Below, in pieces: positions 33,360-41,842 of a stretch of 45,804 nt of DNA. The notes under the pieces are model-generated. The model searched no databases, was not told the origin of the DNA, and saw nothing but the letters and a program-made list of their open reading frames with translations. The first letter of the stretch is position 1, and the number at the start of each line of letters is the position of its first letter. This stretch comes from Solirubrobacter ginsenosidimutans (lineage in GTDB: Bacteria; Actinomycetota; Thermoleophilia; Solirubrobacterales; Solirubrobacteraceae). Both the position numbers and the translations under genes were made by a program. The stretch covers positions 1 to 45,804 of the forward strand of contig NZ_JAPDOD010000064.1 in the NCBI RefSeq assembly GCF_027587205.1. Reading direction: 5' to 3'.

Positions 33360-35948
33360 CTAGCTTACGGCGATGGCCCGGTAGGCCAGAGACGCGGCGG
33401 CGTCGAGCGGGCGCGAGAAGTAGAAGCCCTGGCCGTAGTCGCAGCCGAGCGCCTGCAGCGCGTACCACTGGTCGTCGGTCTCGATCCCCTCGGCCACGAC
33501 CTCCAGCTGGAGCGCGGCGCCGAGCCCGACGATGCCCGCCGTCAGCGCCGGCGCACCGTCGCGCAGGAAGGACCGGTCGAGCTTGAGCACGTCGACGGGG
33601 AGCCGGCTCAGGTAGCTCAGCGACGAGAACCCGGTGCCGAAGTCGTCGAGCGCGAGCCGGATGCCGAAACTCTTGAGCGCGTTCAGGCGCATGACGGCGA
33701 GGTCGCCGTCCTCCAGCAGCACGGACTCGGTGAGCTCGAGCACGAGCCGCTCCGGCGGGAAGCCGCTCGCCGCCAGCGCCGACTTGACGTCCGCGACGAT
33801 GCCGCCGTGCTGGAGCTGCTTGGCGGAGAGGTTGACGTTCATCCGCAGCGGACCGCCGGTCGCCTCCTCCAGCCGGCGGGCGTGCTGGGTCGCCTCGTGC
33901 AGCACCCAGCGCCCGATCGGCACGATCAGGCCCGTCTCCTCGGCGATCGGGATGAACTCGACGGGGGAGACCATGCCGCGCGTCGGGTGATGCCAGCGCA
34001 GGAGCGCCTCGAAGCCCGAGACCGAGCCGTCGCCGAGCCGGACGACCGGCTGGTAGTAGAGCTCCAGCTCGCCGGCGCCGATCGCGCGCTCGAGGTCGCT
34101 GCGCAGCTCGAGGCGGTGCAGCACGTCGGCGTGCATCGCGGGCTCGAAGAGCCGGTAGCCGCCCTTGCCGTCGCGCTTGGCGGTGTACATCGCGGCGTCG
34201 GCGTCGCGGATCAGCTCCTCCGCCGTGCGGGAGTCGCCGGCGACCGCGACGGACACGCCGAGGCTGGTGCGCAGCGCGATCTCCCGCCCGCCGAGTCTCG
34301 CGGGCGCGGCGAGGAGATTGAGGACGCGCTGGGCCGCATCGGCGGCCTCCTGGCTGCCCACGTCCTCGAGCAGGACGGCGAACTCGTCGCCGCCGAAGCG
34401 CGCGGCGATGTCCGCGCCCCGCACCGCTCCGTCCAGACGCTGGGCGACCGCCACGAGGACCTCGTCGCCGACCCCGTGCCCGAGCGAGTCGTTGATCTCC
34501 TTGAAGTCGTCGAGATCGAGGAAGAGCACCGCGAGCGTGGACTCGTCGCGGCGCCCGCGGGCGAGCGCCTGGCGCGTGGCCTCGATGAACATCGGGCGGT
34601 TCGCGAGGCCGGTGACCGTGTCGCGGAACGCGAGGTTCTTCAGCTCGGCCTCGAAGGACTTGCGCTCGCTCACGTCGCGGGCGTTGAGGAGGATGCCGCC
34701 GACCGACTCCTCGCCGGTCAGGTTCGTCAACCGGAACTCGAACTCGCGCGGGGTGCCGCCGCGGGCGAGCAACGTGCACTCGAACGGCTCGGTCTCCTCG
34801 CGGTCGATCGCCTGGTCCAGGCGAGCGCGGTCGAGCGGGTCGGCGAAGGCGTCCATCAGGCAGCGCCCGAGCACCCGTTTGACCGACGGGCTCGAGAACG
34901 TGACGGTGCCGTCGGGGTCGAGCACCACGATCAGGTCGCTGGCCTGTCCGACGAGGGCGCCGAAGCGGGCCTCGCCCTGGCGCCGGTGCAGCTCGTCGCT
35001 GAGCGTGCGCTGGCGCCCGATCAGGCCGGCCATGCGGGTCAGCACGAGCGCGAACAGCGCGATCGACGCGACCTCGACCACGGCCGAGTCGACGTCGTTC
35101 TCGCCGAAGTCGTTGAGCAGGGCGATCGAGGGCGGGATCAGCGAGGCGAGGGTCAGCAGGCCGAGCCGGAAGCGGGTGAGGACGGTCTGCCTGCCTGGCA
35201 CGGGCTCAGCGAGCCGGGCCATCGAGGGATGCAGGCCGGCCGCGCCCCACAGCAGGTACGAGCCGATCCAGCCCGCGTCCAGCCACACCTGGTGGGTGAA
35301 GGCGTCGTGCAGCGTCAGCACGCCGTAGGTGAAGTCGGTGACCAGCAGCAGCGCGATGCTGCTCGTGAGCAGGCGGAACGCGGGCTCGCGGCGGCCTGCG
35401 TCCAGCGCGAGGCGGACGACCGCGCCGAGCAGGATCACGTCGCCCATCGGGTAGGCGACCGAGGTCATCTTCGCCCAGATCCCCAGGTCGTGCTGATGCA
35501 GGTACGGGGCGACGAGCGCGACCCAGGAGGGCAGCGCGAGGCCGACGGTGAGCACGAGGCCGTCGATCAGCCCGCCGCGGTCGGTGCCGTTGCTGCGCCG
35601 GCGGACGAGCAGCAGCAGGCCGGCCATCATCACCGGGTACATCCCGACGTAGGCCGCGTCCCCGAGCGAGGGGAACGGGACCGGCCGGTGCATCACGCGC
35701 TCGTAGTTGTACGTGATCACGTCGCCGGCCCAGAACAGCGCGGAGCCCGCGGCGAGCAGGATCCAGGCGGACTTCGCGGCGGGATGATGGCGGCGGATGC
35801 CGACCGCGATCGCGATCACGGGCGAGAGGCCGAGCGCGTTCATCAGCCAGTGCGCGCCGGCGAGCGGACCGGTCAGATAGGCGCCGCACGCGACGAGCCC
35901 GAAGGCGAGATAAGCCGCCCAGAGGGGCGGGCGGCGGGCGCGGGACAC
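33360..35948 (-). CDS. Membrane PAS-GGDEF-EAL cyclic di-GMP enzyme
   Basis: An 862-residue bifunctional-looking c-di-GMP protein. Residues about 8-315 hold eight or nine membrane helices forming a sensor region. A PAS domain (about 325-440) is followed by GGDEF (519-523, consensus) and EAL (E647-A-L, then LALDDFGTGFSSLSYL and DVLKLDRSF). Both catalytic motifs look intact, so it may make, degrade or switch. The membrane part resembles the stand-alone protein at 11811-12872. It is the first gene of the lipB-LLM-lipA group: only five bases separate its stop from lipB. A hairpin at 35990 separates it from the 2-oxoacid dehydrogenase genes. Confidence 0.93.
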   Translation of the reverse strand: MSRARRPPLWAAYLAFGLVACGAYLTGPLAGAHWLMNALGLSPVIAIAVGIRRHHPAAKSAWILLAAGSALFWAGDVITYNYERVMHRPVPFPSLGDAAYVGMYPVMMAGLLLLVRRRSNGTDRGGLIDGLVLTVGLALPSWVALVAPYLHQHDLGIWAKMTSVAYPMGDVILLGAVVRLALDAGRREPAFRLLTSSIALLLVTDFTYGVLTLHDAFTHQVWLDAGWIGSYLLWGAAGLHPSMARLAEPVPGRQTVLTRFRLGLLTLASLIPPSIALLNDFGENDVDSAVVEVASIALFALVLTRMAGLIGRQRTLSDELHRRQGEARFGALVGQASDLIVVLDPDGTVTFSSPSVKRVLGRCLMDAFADPLDRARLDQAIDREETEPFECTLLARGGTPREFEFRLTNLTGEESVGGILLNARDVSERKSFEAELKNLAFRDTVTGLANRPMFIEATRQALARGRRDESTLAVLFLDLDDFKEINDSLGHGVGDEVLVAVAQRLDGAVRGADIAARFGGDEFAVLLEDVGSQEAADAAQRVLNLLAAPARLGGREIALRTSLGVSVAVAGDSRTAEELIRDADAAMYTAKRDGKGGYRLFEPAMHADVLHRLELRSDLERAIGAGELELYYQPVVRLGDGSVSGFEALLRWHHPTRGMVSPVEFIPIAEETGLIVPIGRWVLHEATQHARRLEEATGGPLRMNVNLSAKQLQHGGIVADVKSALAASGFPPERLVLELTESVLLEDGDLAVMRLNALKSFGIRLALDDFGTGFSSLSYLSRLPVDVLKLDRSFLRDGAPALTAGIVGLGAALQLEVVAEGIETDDQWYALQALGCDYGQGFYFSRPLDAAASLAYRAIAVS

Positions 35949-35989
35949 GTCCCCAGTAGTCGGCTTGGCGCCTTGGCGCTTGAGCCTGT

Positions 35990-36015
35990 CCCGCCCCGGC
36001 GTGAGCCGGGGCGGG
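35990..36015 (-). terminator. Terminator of the 2-oxoacid dehydrogenase operon
   Basis: CCCGCCCCGGC and GCCGGGGCGGG form a perfect 11-bp stem with a four-base loop, 20 bases beyond the E2 stop and 42 bases before the GGDEF-EAL start on the same strand. Some readthrough is possible because no U-run follows. Confidence 0.7.
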
Positions 36016-36035
36016 TGTCCGTCAGACCGTGTTCC

Positions 36036-37382
36036 CTACTTGATCGGCCACGCTTCCAACTTCTTGCGCAGCGCGGTGAGAAATTGGGCCGCGTACGCGC
36101 CGTCGAGGGCGCGGTGATCCCAGCCCATGCACAGGTAGGTCATGGACCGGATCGCGATCGAATCGTTGCCCGCGTCGTCGGTGATGACGACCGCGCGCTT
36201 GACGACTGCCTCGGTGTCGAGGATGCCGACCTGCGGCAGGTTGATCACGGGCGTCGCCATGATCGAGCCGAAGCCGCCGGGGTTGGTGATCGTGAACGTC
36301 CCGCCGCTGACCTCGTCGGGCTTGAGCTGGTTCGAGCGGGCGCGGCGGGCGATGTCCTTGATGCGCTTGGCCAGGCCTTCCACGCTGAGGTCCTGCGCGT
36401 CGCGGATGATCGGCACGATCAGCCCTTCGGTGCCGAGGCTGACGGCGATGCCGAGGTGCACGGCGTCCGTGTGGACGGTGTGGATGTCGCCCTCGAGCGT
36501 GGCGTTGAGCTGCGGGAACTCGAGCAGCGTCTCGACCGTGGCCCGGGCCTGGTAGGGCAGGTAGCTGAGGCCGGATGCCTTGCGGGCGGCCTCGATGCGG
36601 GTCATGTCGGCTTCGGCGATCGTCGTGCAGGTCGCCGCGGTCTGCAGCGACTGCACCATCCGGGAGCCGATCGCCTGGCGCATGCGCGAGAGCTTCTGAC
36701 CGCCGACTTCGCCGGTCACCGCGGGTTGCGGCGGCGTGACGGGTGCCGCCGCTTGCGCGGAAACCTCCTCGACCCGCTGCAGGCGCGGGCGCCGCTGCCG
36801 GGGGACGACGGGCTCGTCGGGCTTGTACGGGCTCTCGATGTGCATCGGCGGCTCTTCCTTCGCGCCGCCTTCGACATACGCGAGCACGTCCTTCTTGCTC
36901 ACCCGTCCGCCGCGGCCGGTGCCCTCGACCTGGTCGAGGTCCACGTCGTGCTCGGCGGCGATCCGCTGAACCACGGGCGAGTAGCGGCGCAGGCCGGCCG
37001 CTCGCTTCGGGGGCTCCGTCGCGTCTCCGACCAACTCTCCGGCCTCGCCGGGCGCCTCGATCGCGGCGGCCGCTTCACCCGTACCGAGCCCGTTCTCGGA
37101 CATGTGCGCCTCGCCGGGCTTGGCGTCGGTCGCGATCCGCGCCATCACCGTGCCGACGTCGACGGTCTCGCCGACCGGCACCAGGATCTCGGCCACGCGG
37201 CCGCTCGCGGGGGACTCGACGTCGGTGTCGATCTTGTCGGTCGAGATCGAGGCGATGATCTCGTCGGCCTCGATCCAGTCACCGACCTGCTTCTTGTACT
37301 CGACGACCGTGCCCTCGGCGACGGACACGCCCATCTGGGGCATCGTGACGTCGATCAACGTCTCAGTATTCGAGGAGCTCAC
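36036..37382 (-). CDS. 2-oxoacid dehydrogenase E2 (dihydrolipoamide acyltransferase)
   Basis: A 448-residue E2 core subunit. Domains: one lipoyl domain (about 8-85) with lipoylated K50 in STDKIDTD, a charged linker, the peripheral-subunit-binding domain (YSPVVQRIAAEHDVDLDQVEGTG), a Pro-rich linker and the catalytic domain (about 225-448) with H423-R-A-L-D427-G. It accepts the acyl group from E1 and passes it to CoA. The start codon is GTG, and the first 20 bases overlap the E1beta gene. The substrate of the complex (pyruvate, acetoin or branched-chain 2-oxoacid) cannot be decided here. No E3 gene is adjacent. Confidence 0.94.
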   Translation of the reverse strand: MSSSNTETLIDVTMPQMGVSVAEGTVVEYKKQVGDWIEADEIIASISTDKIDTDVESPASGRVAEILVPVGETVDVGTVMARIATDAKPGEAHMSENGLGTGEAAAAIEAPGEAGELVGDATEPPKRAAGLRRYSPVVQRIAAEHDVDLDQVEGTGRGGRVSKKDVLAYVEGGAKEEPPMHIESPYKPDEPVVPRQRRPRLQRVEEVSAQAAAPVTPPQPAVTGEVGGQKLSRMRQAIGSRMVQSLQTAATCTTIAEADMTRIEAARKASGLSYLPYQARATVETLLEFPQLNATLEGDIHTVHTDAVHLGIAVSLGTEGLIVPIIRDAQDLSVEGLAKRIKDIARRARSNQLKPDEVSGGTFTITNPGGFGSIMATPVINLPQVGILDTEAVVKRAVVITDDAGNDSIAIRSMTYLCMGWDHRALDGAYAAQFLTALRKKLEAWPIK

Positions 37383-38325
37383 GGCACGCCTCCCTGACGT
37401 CTTCGACCTGCGGCAGGACCGCCTGTTCCAGCGGGGGCGAGAACGGGATCGGCACGTCCGGCGTGGCGACGCGGACGACCGGGCCGTCCAGGTCCTCCCA
37501 CGCGCGCTCGGCGATCAGCGCCGCGACCTGGGCGCCCGCCGCGCAGGTCTGGTTGGCCTCGTCGATGATCACGACCTTGCTCGTCTTGCGGACGCTGGCG
37601 AGGATCGCCTCCTCGTCGAGCGGGACGAGCGAGCGGAGGTCGAGGACCTCGATGCTGCCGTCGAGGTCCGCGGTCGCCTCCAGCGCGGTATGGACCATCG
37701 CGCCGTAGGCGATGACCGTCAGGTCCTCACCGGGTCGCGCGATCCGCGCCGTGAAGGGCGTCTCGTAGGTGCCGGTGGGCACTTCGCCCTTGACGCGGCG
37801 ATAGAGGTGCTTGTGCTCCATGAAGAGCACGGGGTTGGGGTCGCGGATCGCGGAGATCAGCAGGCCCTTCGCGTCCTCGGCGGTCGACGGCGCCACGATC
37901 TTCAAGCCCGGCGCGTGCATGAACCACGCCTCCGGGTTCTGCGAGTGGTACGGGCCGCCGGAGAACCCGCCGCCGGAGGGCAGGCGGACGGTGATGTTCA
38001 CCGAGAGGCCCATCCGGTAGTAGGTCTTGCCGGCGACGTTGACCAGTTGGTCGAAGCCGCAGCTCACGAAGTCCGAGAACTGCATCTCGGCGACGGGGCG
38101 CAACCCCTCGACGGCGGCGCCGATCGCGCAGCCGACGATCGCGGACTCCGCCAGCGGCGTGTCCATCACGCGCTTGGGGCCGAACTCGTCGATGAAGCCG
38201 TCGGTCACCTTGAAGGCGCCGCCGAACGTCCCGATGTCCTCGCCCATCAGGAAGACGCGCTCGTCGGAGCGCATCTCCTCGCGCATGGCATCGGCGATGG
38301 CCTGCAGGTAGGTCATGGTGGCCAT
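37363..38325 (-). CDS. 2-oxoacid dehydrogenase E1 component, beta subunit
   Basis: A 320-residue transketolase-type E1beta. Recognisable segments are FLMGEDIGTFGGAFKVTDG, the TPLAESAIVG loop that contacts thiamine diphosphate through its glutamate, and the C-terminal transketolase domain with VIIDEANQTCAAGAQVAALI. It forms the alpha2beta2 E1 with the product of the gene four bases upstream. An internal ATG three codons later would give MTYLQAI, also a common family start. Confidence 0.95.
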   Translation of the reverse strand: MATMTYLQAIADAMREEMRSDERVFLMGEDIGTFGGAFKVTDGFIDEFGPKRVMDTPLAESAIVGCAIGAAVEGLRPVAEMQFSDFVSCGFDQLVNVAGKTYYRMGLSVNITVRLPSGGGFSGGPYHSQNPEAWFMHAPGLKIVAPSTAEDAKGLLISAIRDPNPVLFMEHKHLYRRVKGEVPTGTYETPFTARIARPGEDLTVIAYGAMVHTALEATADLDGSIEVLDLRSLVPLDEEAILASVRKTSKVVIIDEANQTCAAGAQVAALIAERAWEDLDGPVVRVATPDVPIPFSPPLEQAVLPQVEDVREACRELLEY

Positions 38326-38329
38326 GTCG

Positions 38330-39379
38330 CTATGCCTTCTGGAAGCCCGACCAGGGGGCGTTGCCGTCTTCGAGCAGGGCGGGCTCGTCCGCGAACAGCC
38401 CGTCGAGCACCGTGTTGCCGTCAGGCATCGGCGACTTCAGCGCCTCCTCGACGGCTTGCTCGATCTCCGCCTTGACGCTCTCGCGAATCGCCTGTGTGTC
38501 GACGCCGAGCGCCTCGAGGCGCTTGACCTGGCGGTCGATCGGGTCCTTGCGGCGCCACTCCTCGACCTTCTCGTTCGGCACGTACTTCATGTCGTCGTGC
38601 GCGGCGTGGCCGTGCATGCGCATCGTCACGGCCTCGACGAGCGTCGGGCCTTCGCCGGCGAGCGCGCGCTCGCGGGCGATGCGGACGACCTCGAACATCG
38701 CCTCGGGGTCGTTGCCGTCGGCGCTCACGCCCGGGAAGCCGTACGCCGCGGCGCGCTCGACCGGGTTGACCGCGAACTGCTGGTCCAGCGGGGTCGAGTA
38801 GGCGTACTGGTTGTTCTCCAGCACGAAGATGACCGGGAGCTTCTGCACGCCCGCCCAGTTCATCGCCTCGTGGAAATCGCCGCGCGACGTGGAGCCGTCG
38901 CCGAACCAGGTGATCGCGCAGCGCTGCTCGTTGCGCAGCTTGAACGCCATCGCCATGCCGGTCGCGATCAGCATCATGTCGGGGAGCATCGAGACCATGC
39001 CGACGCAGCCCTTGGTGCGGTCGCCGAAGTGCACGTTGCCGTCGCGCCCGTGGGTGATGCCGTCCTGGCGGCCCATGTACTGGGCGAAGATCCGCCGTGG
39101 CTCGACGCCGCGGATGATGTGGGCGGCGAGGTCGCGGTGGAGGATGCACAGGCGGTCCTGGGCCGACATCGCCCACGTCGCCCCCGCGGACACGGCCTCC
39201 TGGCCGAACCCGTCGTAGAAGCTGCCGGGGACCTTGCCCTGGCGGTAGAGCGTCATCGCCCGCTCTTCGATACCTCGCATCATCAGCATCGCGCGCAACA
39301 GTCCGGCGCGATCCTCGGTGGTGAGATGCTCGGTTACGTCGGGCGGTAGTTCTTCGGTACGAGCGGTTTCGGTCGCCAT
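38330..39379 (-). CDS. 2-oxoacid dehydrogenase E1 component, alpha subunit
   Basis: A 349-residue E1alpha with the thiamine-diphosphate motif GDGSTSRGDFHEAMNWAG ending in ENN, the phosphate-loop HGRDGNVHFGD and the substrate-channel segment MRMHGHAAHDD. It decarboxylates the 2-oxoacid and acylates the E2 lipoyl group. The GHAAHDD context is closer to pyruvate/acetoin-type than to branched-chain enzymes, but this is a weak inference. The gene heads the E1alpha-E1beta-E2 operon. The promoter should be in the 147 bases shared with the divergent membrane-protein gene; a purine-rich GGGAGAG lies somewhat far from the ATG. Confidence 0.94.
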   Translation of the reverse strand: MATETARTEELPPDVTEHLTTEDRAGLLRAMLMMRGIEERAMTLYRQGKVPGSFYDGFGQEAVSAGATWAMSAQDRLCILHRDLAAHIIRGVEPRRIFAQYMGRQDGITHGRDGNVHFGDRTKGCVGMVSMLPDMMLIATGMAMAFKLRNEQRCAITWFGDGSTSRGDFHEAMNWAGVQKLPVIFVLENNQYAYSTPLDQQFAVNPVERAAAYGFPGVSADGNDPEAMFEVVRIARERALAGEGPTLVEAVTMRMHGHAAHDDMKYVPNEKVEEWRRKDPIDRQVKRLEALGVDTQAIRESVKAEIEQAVEEALKSPMPDGNTVLDGLFADEPALLEDGNAPWSGFQKA

Positions 39380-39526
39380 CTGGCGGTTTCTCTCCCTTCA
39401 GGTGTCTAAGCGCCGCCCGGGATCGCCAGGTGGCGCGCCGTTCCGGGCGGGCGGGATCTCCGCTTGAGCTCGGGGTCGACGGTCCGTCCCAGACTATTCG
39501 ATGGGGGTTTAGGCTTGACGCCTCCG

Positions 39527-40108
39527 ATGGTCGAGTCCGTACGTTGGCGGCGGCTGCGCTGGCAGTTGCGGGGTGCGTGGCAGTGGCCCGCGTTCGTCGT
39601 GCTGACGTTCGTGGACGCGCTCCTGGTCGCGCGGCTGCCCTTCCAGGGCGAGGGGACCGACGTGATCGGCGCGTTCCTGGTCGCGGGCTTCTTCAACCTG
39701 CTCGCCGTCGCGCTGCTGGCGCCCGCGTTCGGGATGCTGCTGCGCCGCCGGCGGCGCGATCTGCCGTTCATGATCGCCCGCGACTACGCGGGCACCGCGC
39801 TGCTCGTCCTCACCACCTGCGGGCTGCTGGCGGGCGGGCTGGTGCACCGCTCGGCGGTGGTCGAGGAGCGCGCCGACCAGCGCGCGGTGACCGCCGCCGT
39901 GAATCACTACGTCGCCGCGTCCGCTCCGCGCTTCATGGTCGGCCTGGGAACCATGGATCGCGTCAAGCTCGAGGCCGACAGCTACCGCGTCTGCGTCATG
40001 GGCCGGGAGAACCTCCCGCTCTGCATGTTCGTGAACACGGACCAGTCGCCCGCGGGCGTCAAGCGCGACCCCTCGCGCGAGCCGAACGCCCCGTTCGCCG
40101 ACCGTTAG
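39527..40108 (+). CDS. Small membrane protein, unknown function
   Basis: A 193-residue protein with three predicted membrane helices (WPAFVVLTFVDALLVARL, FLVAGFFNLLAVALLAPAFGML, GTALLVLTTCGLLAGGLV) and a C-terminal soluble part of about 85 residues containing ADSYRVCVMGRENLPLCMF, whose two cysteines could pair outside the membrane. I do not recognise a family. ATG 39527 is preferred because the next residues are basic and lead into helix 1; a start at 39464 would add 21 residues. It sits between two 2-oxoacid dehydrogenase units but on the opposite strand, and its stop overlaps that of the second E2 by four bases. Confidence 0.75.
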   Translation: MVESVRWRRLRWQLRGAWQWPAFVVLTFVDALLVARLPFQGEGTDVIGAFLVAGFFNLLAVALLAPAFGMLLRRRRRDLPFMIARDYAGTALLVLTTCGLLAGGLVHRSAVVEERADQRAVTAAVNHYVAASAPRFMVGLGTMDRVKLEADSYRVCVMGRENLPLCMFVNTDQSPAGVKRDPSREPNAPFADR

Positions 40109-41349
40109 AGCGCTAGGCGCAGCGGTGCTTGCAGGTACTCGCGGATCTTCGCGAGGAACTCGGCGGCTTCGGCGCCGTAGAGGATGCGGTGGTCGCAGGT
40201 CAGGGTGAGCTCCATCGTGTTGCGGATGGTCAGCTCGCCGTCGCGCACGACCGCCTTGGGGGAGAGCTCCCCGACGGCGAGGATCGCGGCTTGCGGCGGG
40301 TTGATCACGGCGACGAAGCGGCGGATGCCGTACATGCCGAGATTGGAGATCGTGAACGTGCCGGAGGAGAGCTCGGGCGGGGTGATGTTGCCGTCGCGGA
40401 CGCGCCCGGCGAGGTGGCGGGCCTCGCCGGCGATCGTGCCGAGGCTCTTCTTGTCGGCGTCGAACACCGTGGGGACGACGAGCGCGTCCTGACCCGCGAC
40501 CGCGATGCCGATGTTGACCCGGGAGTAGAGCTCGAACTGCCCGTCGCGGTAGGCGCCGTTCGCGCGCGGGAAGTCCTTCAGCGCGAGCGCGGCGGCCTTG
40601 ATCACGAGGTCGTTGAAGGACGGGGCGGGCCCGTCGCCCGCGGCGACCTTGAGCTGCTTGCGGAACTCGACGGCGTCCTCCATGTCGACCTCGAGCGTCA
40701 TCACGAAGTCGGGGGCGGTCGCCTTGGACTCGGCCATCCGGCGCGCGACGGTCCGCTGCAGCCGGTTGAGCTCCTGGTGGGTGACGTCGCCGCGGCCGGA
40801 CTCGCTGTCGCGGGCGGGTGGCTTCGGCTCCTGGCTGGGCGTTGCGGCTTGGGGCTCGGGCTCTGGCGCAGGCTCGGGCTCAGGGTCGGTCTCGCCGGAG
40901 GCGGCCTGGATGTCGGCCTTGACGATCCGCCCACCCGGGCCGGTGCCCTGGATCTCGGACAGGTCGAGGCCGCGGTCGCTCGCCATCCGGCGGGCGATCG
41001 GGGAGGCCTTCACGCGGTCGGCGTCGGCGGGCGCTTCCTCCGTGGGCTCGGGCTCTGGCTCTGGCTCCTCCGCGGGCCCCTCGGGCTCGGCCTCCTCGGC
41101 CTCGGGCGAGTCCGGTGCACCCTCGCCGATCCGTGCGATCGTCGCGCCGACGGCGAGCGTGTCGCCCTCGGAGGCCACGATCTCGAGCGTTCCTCCCTCG
41201 CCGGCCTCGTACGTCATGTTGGCCTTGTCCGTCTCGATCTCGACGAGCTCTTCGCCCCTTGAGACCTCGTCGCCGTCGGACTTGAGCCACTTCAGGATCG
41301 TGCCCTCCTCCATGGAGTCGGACAGGCGGGGCATGGCGACGTCGGACAT
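40105..41349 (-). CDS. Second E2-type acyltransferase with altered active site
   Basis: A 414-residue E2-like protein: lipoyl domain (1-75) with K42 in ETDKANMT, a strikingly Glu/Pro-rich linker (about 78-110), the subunit-binding domain (ASPIARRMASDRGLDLSEIQGTG), a second Pro/Glu linker and the catalytic domain (about 190-414). The active-site motif reads H387-R-I-L-Y391-G where the family norm is HxxxDG, so Tyr replaces Asp. The His and the following Gly are kept. No E1 or E3 gene adjoins it; the Fur-family gene lies ten bases upstream on the same strand. It may belong to another 2-oxoacid dehydrogenase or have a modified function. Confidence 0.92.
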   Translation of the reverse strand: MSDVAMPRLSDSMEEGTILKWLKSDGDEVSRGEELVEIETDKANMTYEAGEGGTLEIVASEGDTLAVGATIARIGEGAPDSPEAEEAEPEGPAEEPEPEPEPTEEAPADADRVKASPIARRMASDRGLDLSEIQGTGPGGRIVKADIQAASGETDPEPEPAPEPEPQAATPSQEPKPPARDSESGRGDVTHQELNRLQRTVARRMAESKATAPDFVMTLEVDMEDAVEFRKQLKVAAGDGPAPSFNDLVIKAAALALKDFPRANGAYRDGQFELYSRVNIGIAVAGQDALVVPTVFDADKKSLGTIAGEARHLAGRVRDGNITPPELSSGTFTISNLGMYGIRRFVAVINPPQAAILAVGELSPKAVVRDGELTIRNTMELTLTCDHRILYGAEAAEFLAKIREYLQAPLRLAL

Positions 41350-41359
41350 GGCCGTCAGG

Positions 41360-41761
41360 CTATAAGGAAGTGCTGCAGTCCCGGCAGCGCCCGACGAGCG
41401 GGAAGTGGGTGAAGGCGGCCTCGAACCCGGCCGCTTCGCGCACCGCGAGGCGGATCGCCTGCAGCGCCGGGGAGGGGAGCGGCGTCGAGCGCCCGCACGC
41501 CTCGCACGTGGTCCAGCCCGCGCTGCGGCCGCTCAGCTCGTAGCGGCCGGGCCCATGACCGAGGTGCACGTGGTTGACGATGCCGATCGCCTCGAGCGTC
41601 TCGAGGTTGCGGTAGGTCGACGCGAGGTCGGCGTCTCCGGCGAGCTCCTCCGCGGTCAGCGGCTCACCCGCCGCGAGGAGGGTCTCGAGCACCGACCGGC
41701 GTGCGGTGGACACCCGCATGCCGTGTGAACGGACCGTGTTAAGCAGGGTCGGCAGGCTCAT
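41360..41761 (-). CDS. Fur-family regulator with incomplete metal site
   Basis: A 133-residue Fur superfamily protein. The winged helix contains LTAEELAGDADLASTYRNLETL, and the structural zinc site is intact (C86-x2-C89 and C126-x2-C129). The regulatory HHHH-type cluster that usually precedes the first CxxC is absent: the residues there are RSAGWTT. His64, His66 and His69 remain as possible ligands. It could therefore respond to a different metal or signal, or be constitutive. It is ten bases upstream of the second E2 gene and probably cotranscribed with it. Confidence 0.87.
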   Translation of the reverse strand: MSLPTLLNTVRSHGMRVSTARRSVLETLLAAGEPLTAEELAGDADLASTYRNLETLEAIGIVNHVHLGHGPGRYELSGRSAGWTTCEACGRSTPLPSPALQAIRLAVREAAGFEAAFTHFPLVGRCRDCSTSL

Positions 41762-41809
41762 GTGGCTGCATAGCGCACCGACCCCCGGTTCGGATCACTT
41801 CAGCGCGAA

Positions 41810-41837
41810 GGGGTGCCCCGCCCAGGCGGGGCACCCC
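41810..41837 (-). terminator. Terminator of the DUF4331-TPR operon
   Basis: GGGGTGCCCCGC and GCGGGGCACCCC form a perfect 12-bp stem with loop CCAG, five bases after the TPR gene stop and upstream of the Fur gene on the same strand. Confidence 0.75.
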
Positions 41838-41842
41838 CCACG

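Noticed and set aside
33345..37397. Very long plus-strand open frame (about 1350 codons)
   Set aside because: It lies antisense to lipB, the GGDEF-EAL gene and E2, all with intact family motifs. Its translation is Arg/Val/Glu/His-rich with no recognisable domain, as expected from GC-rich antisense frames.
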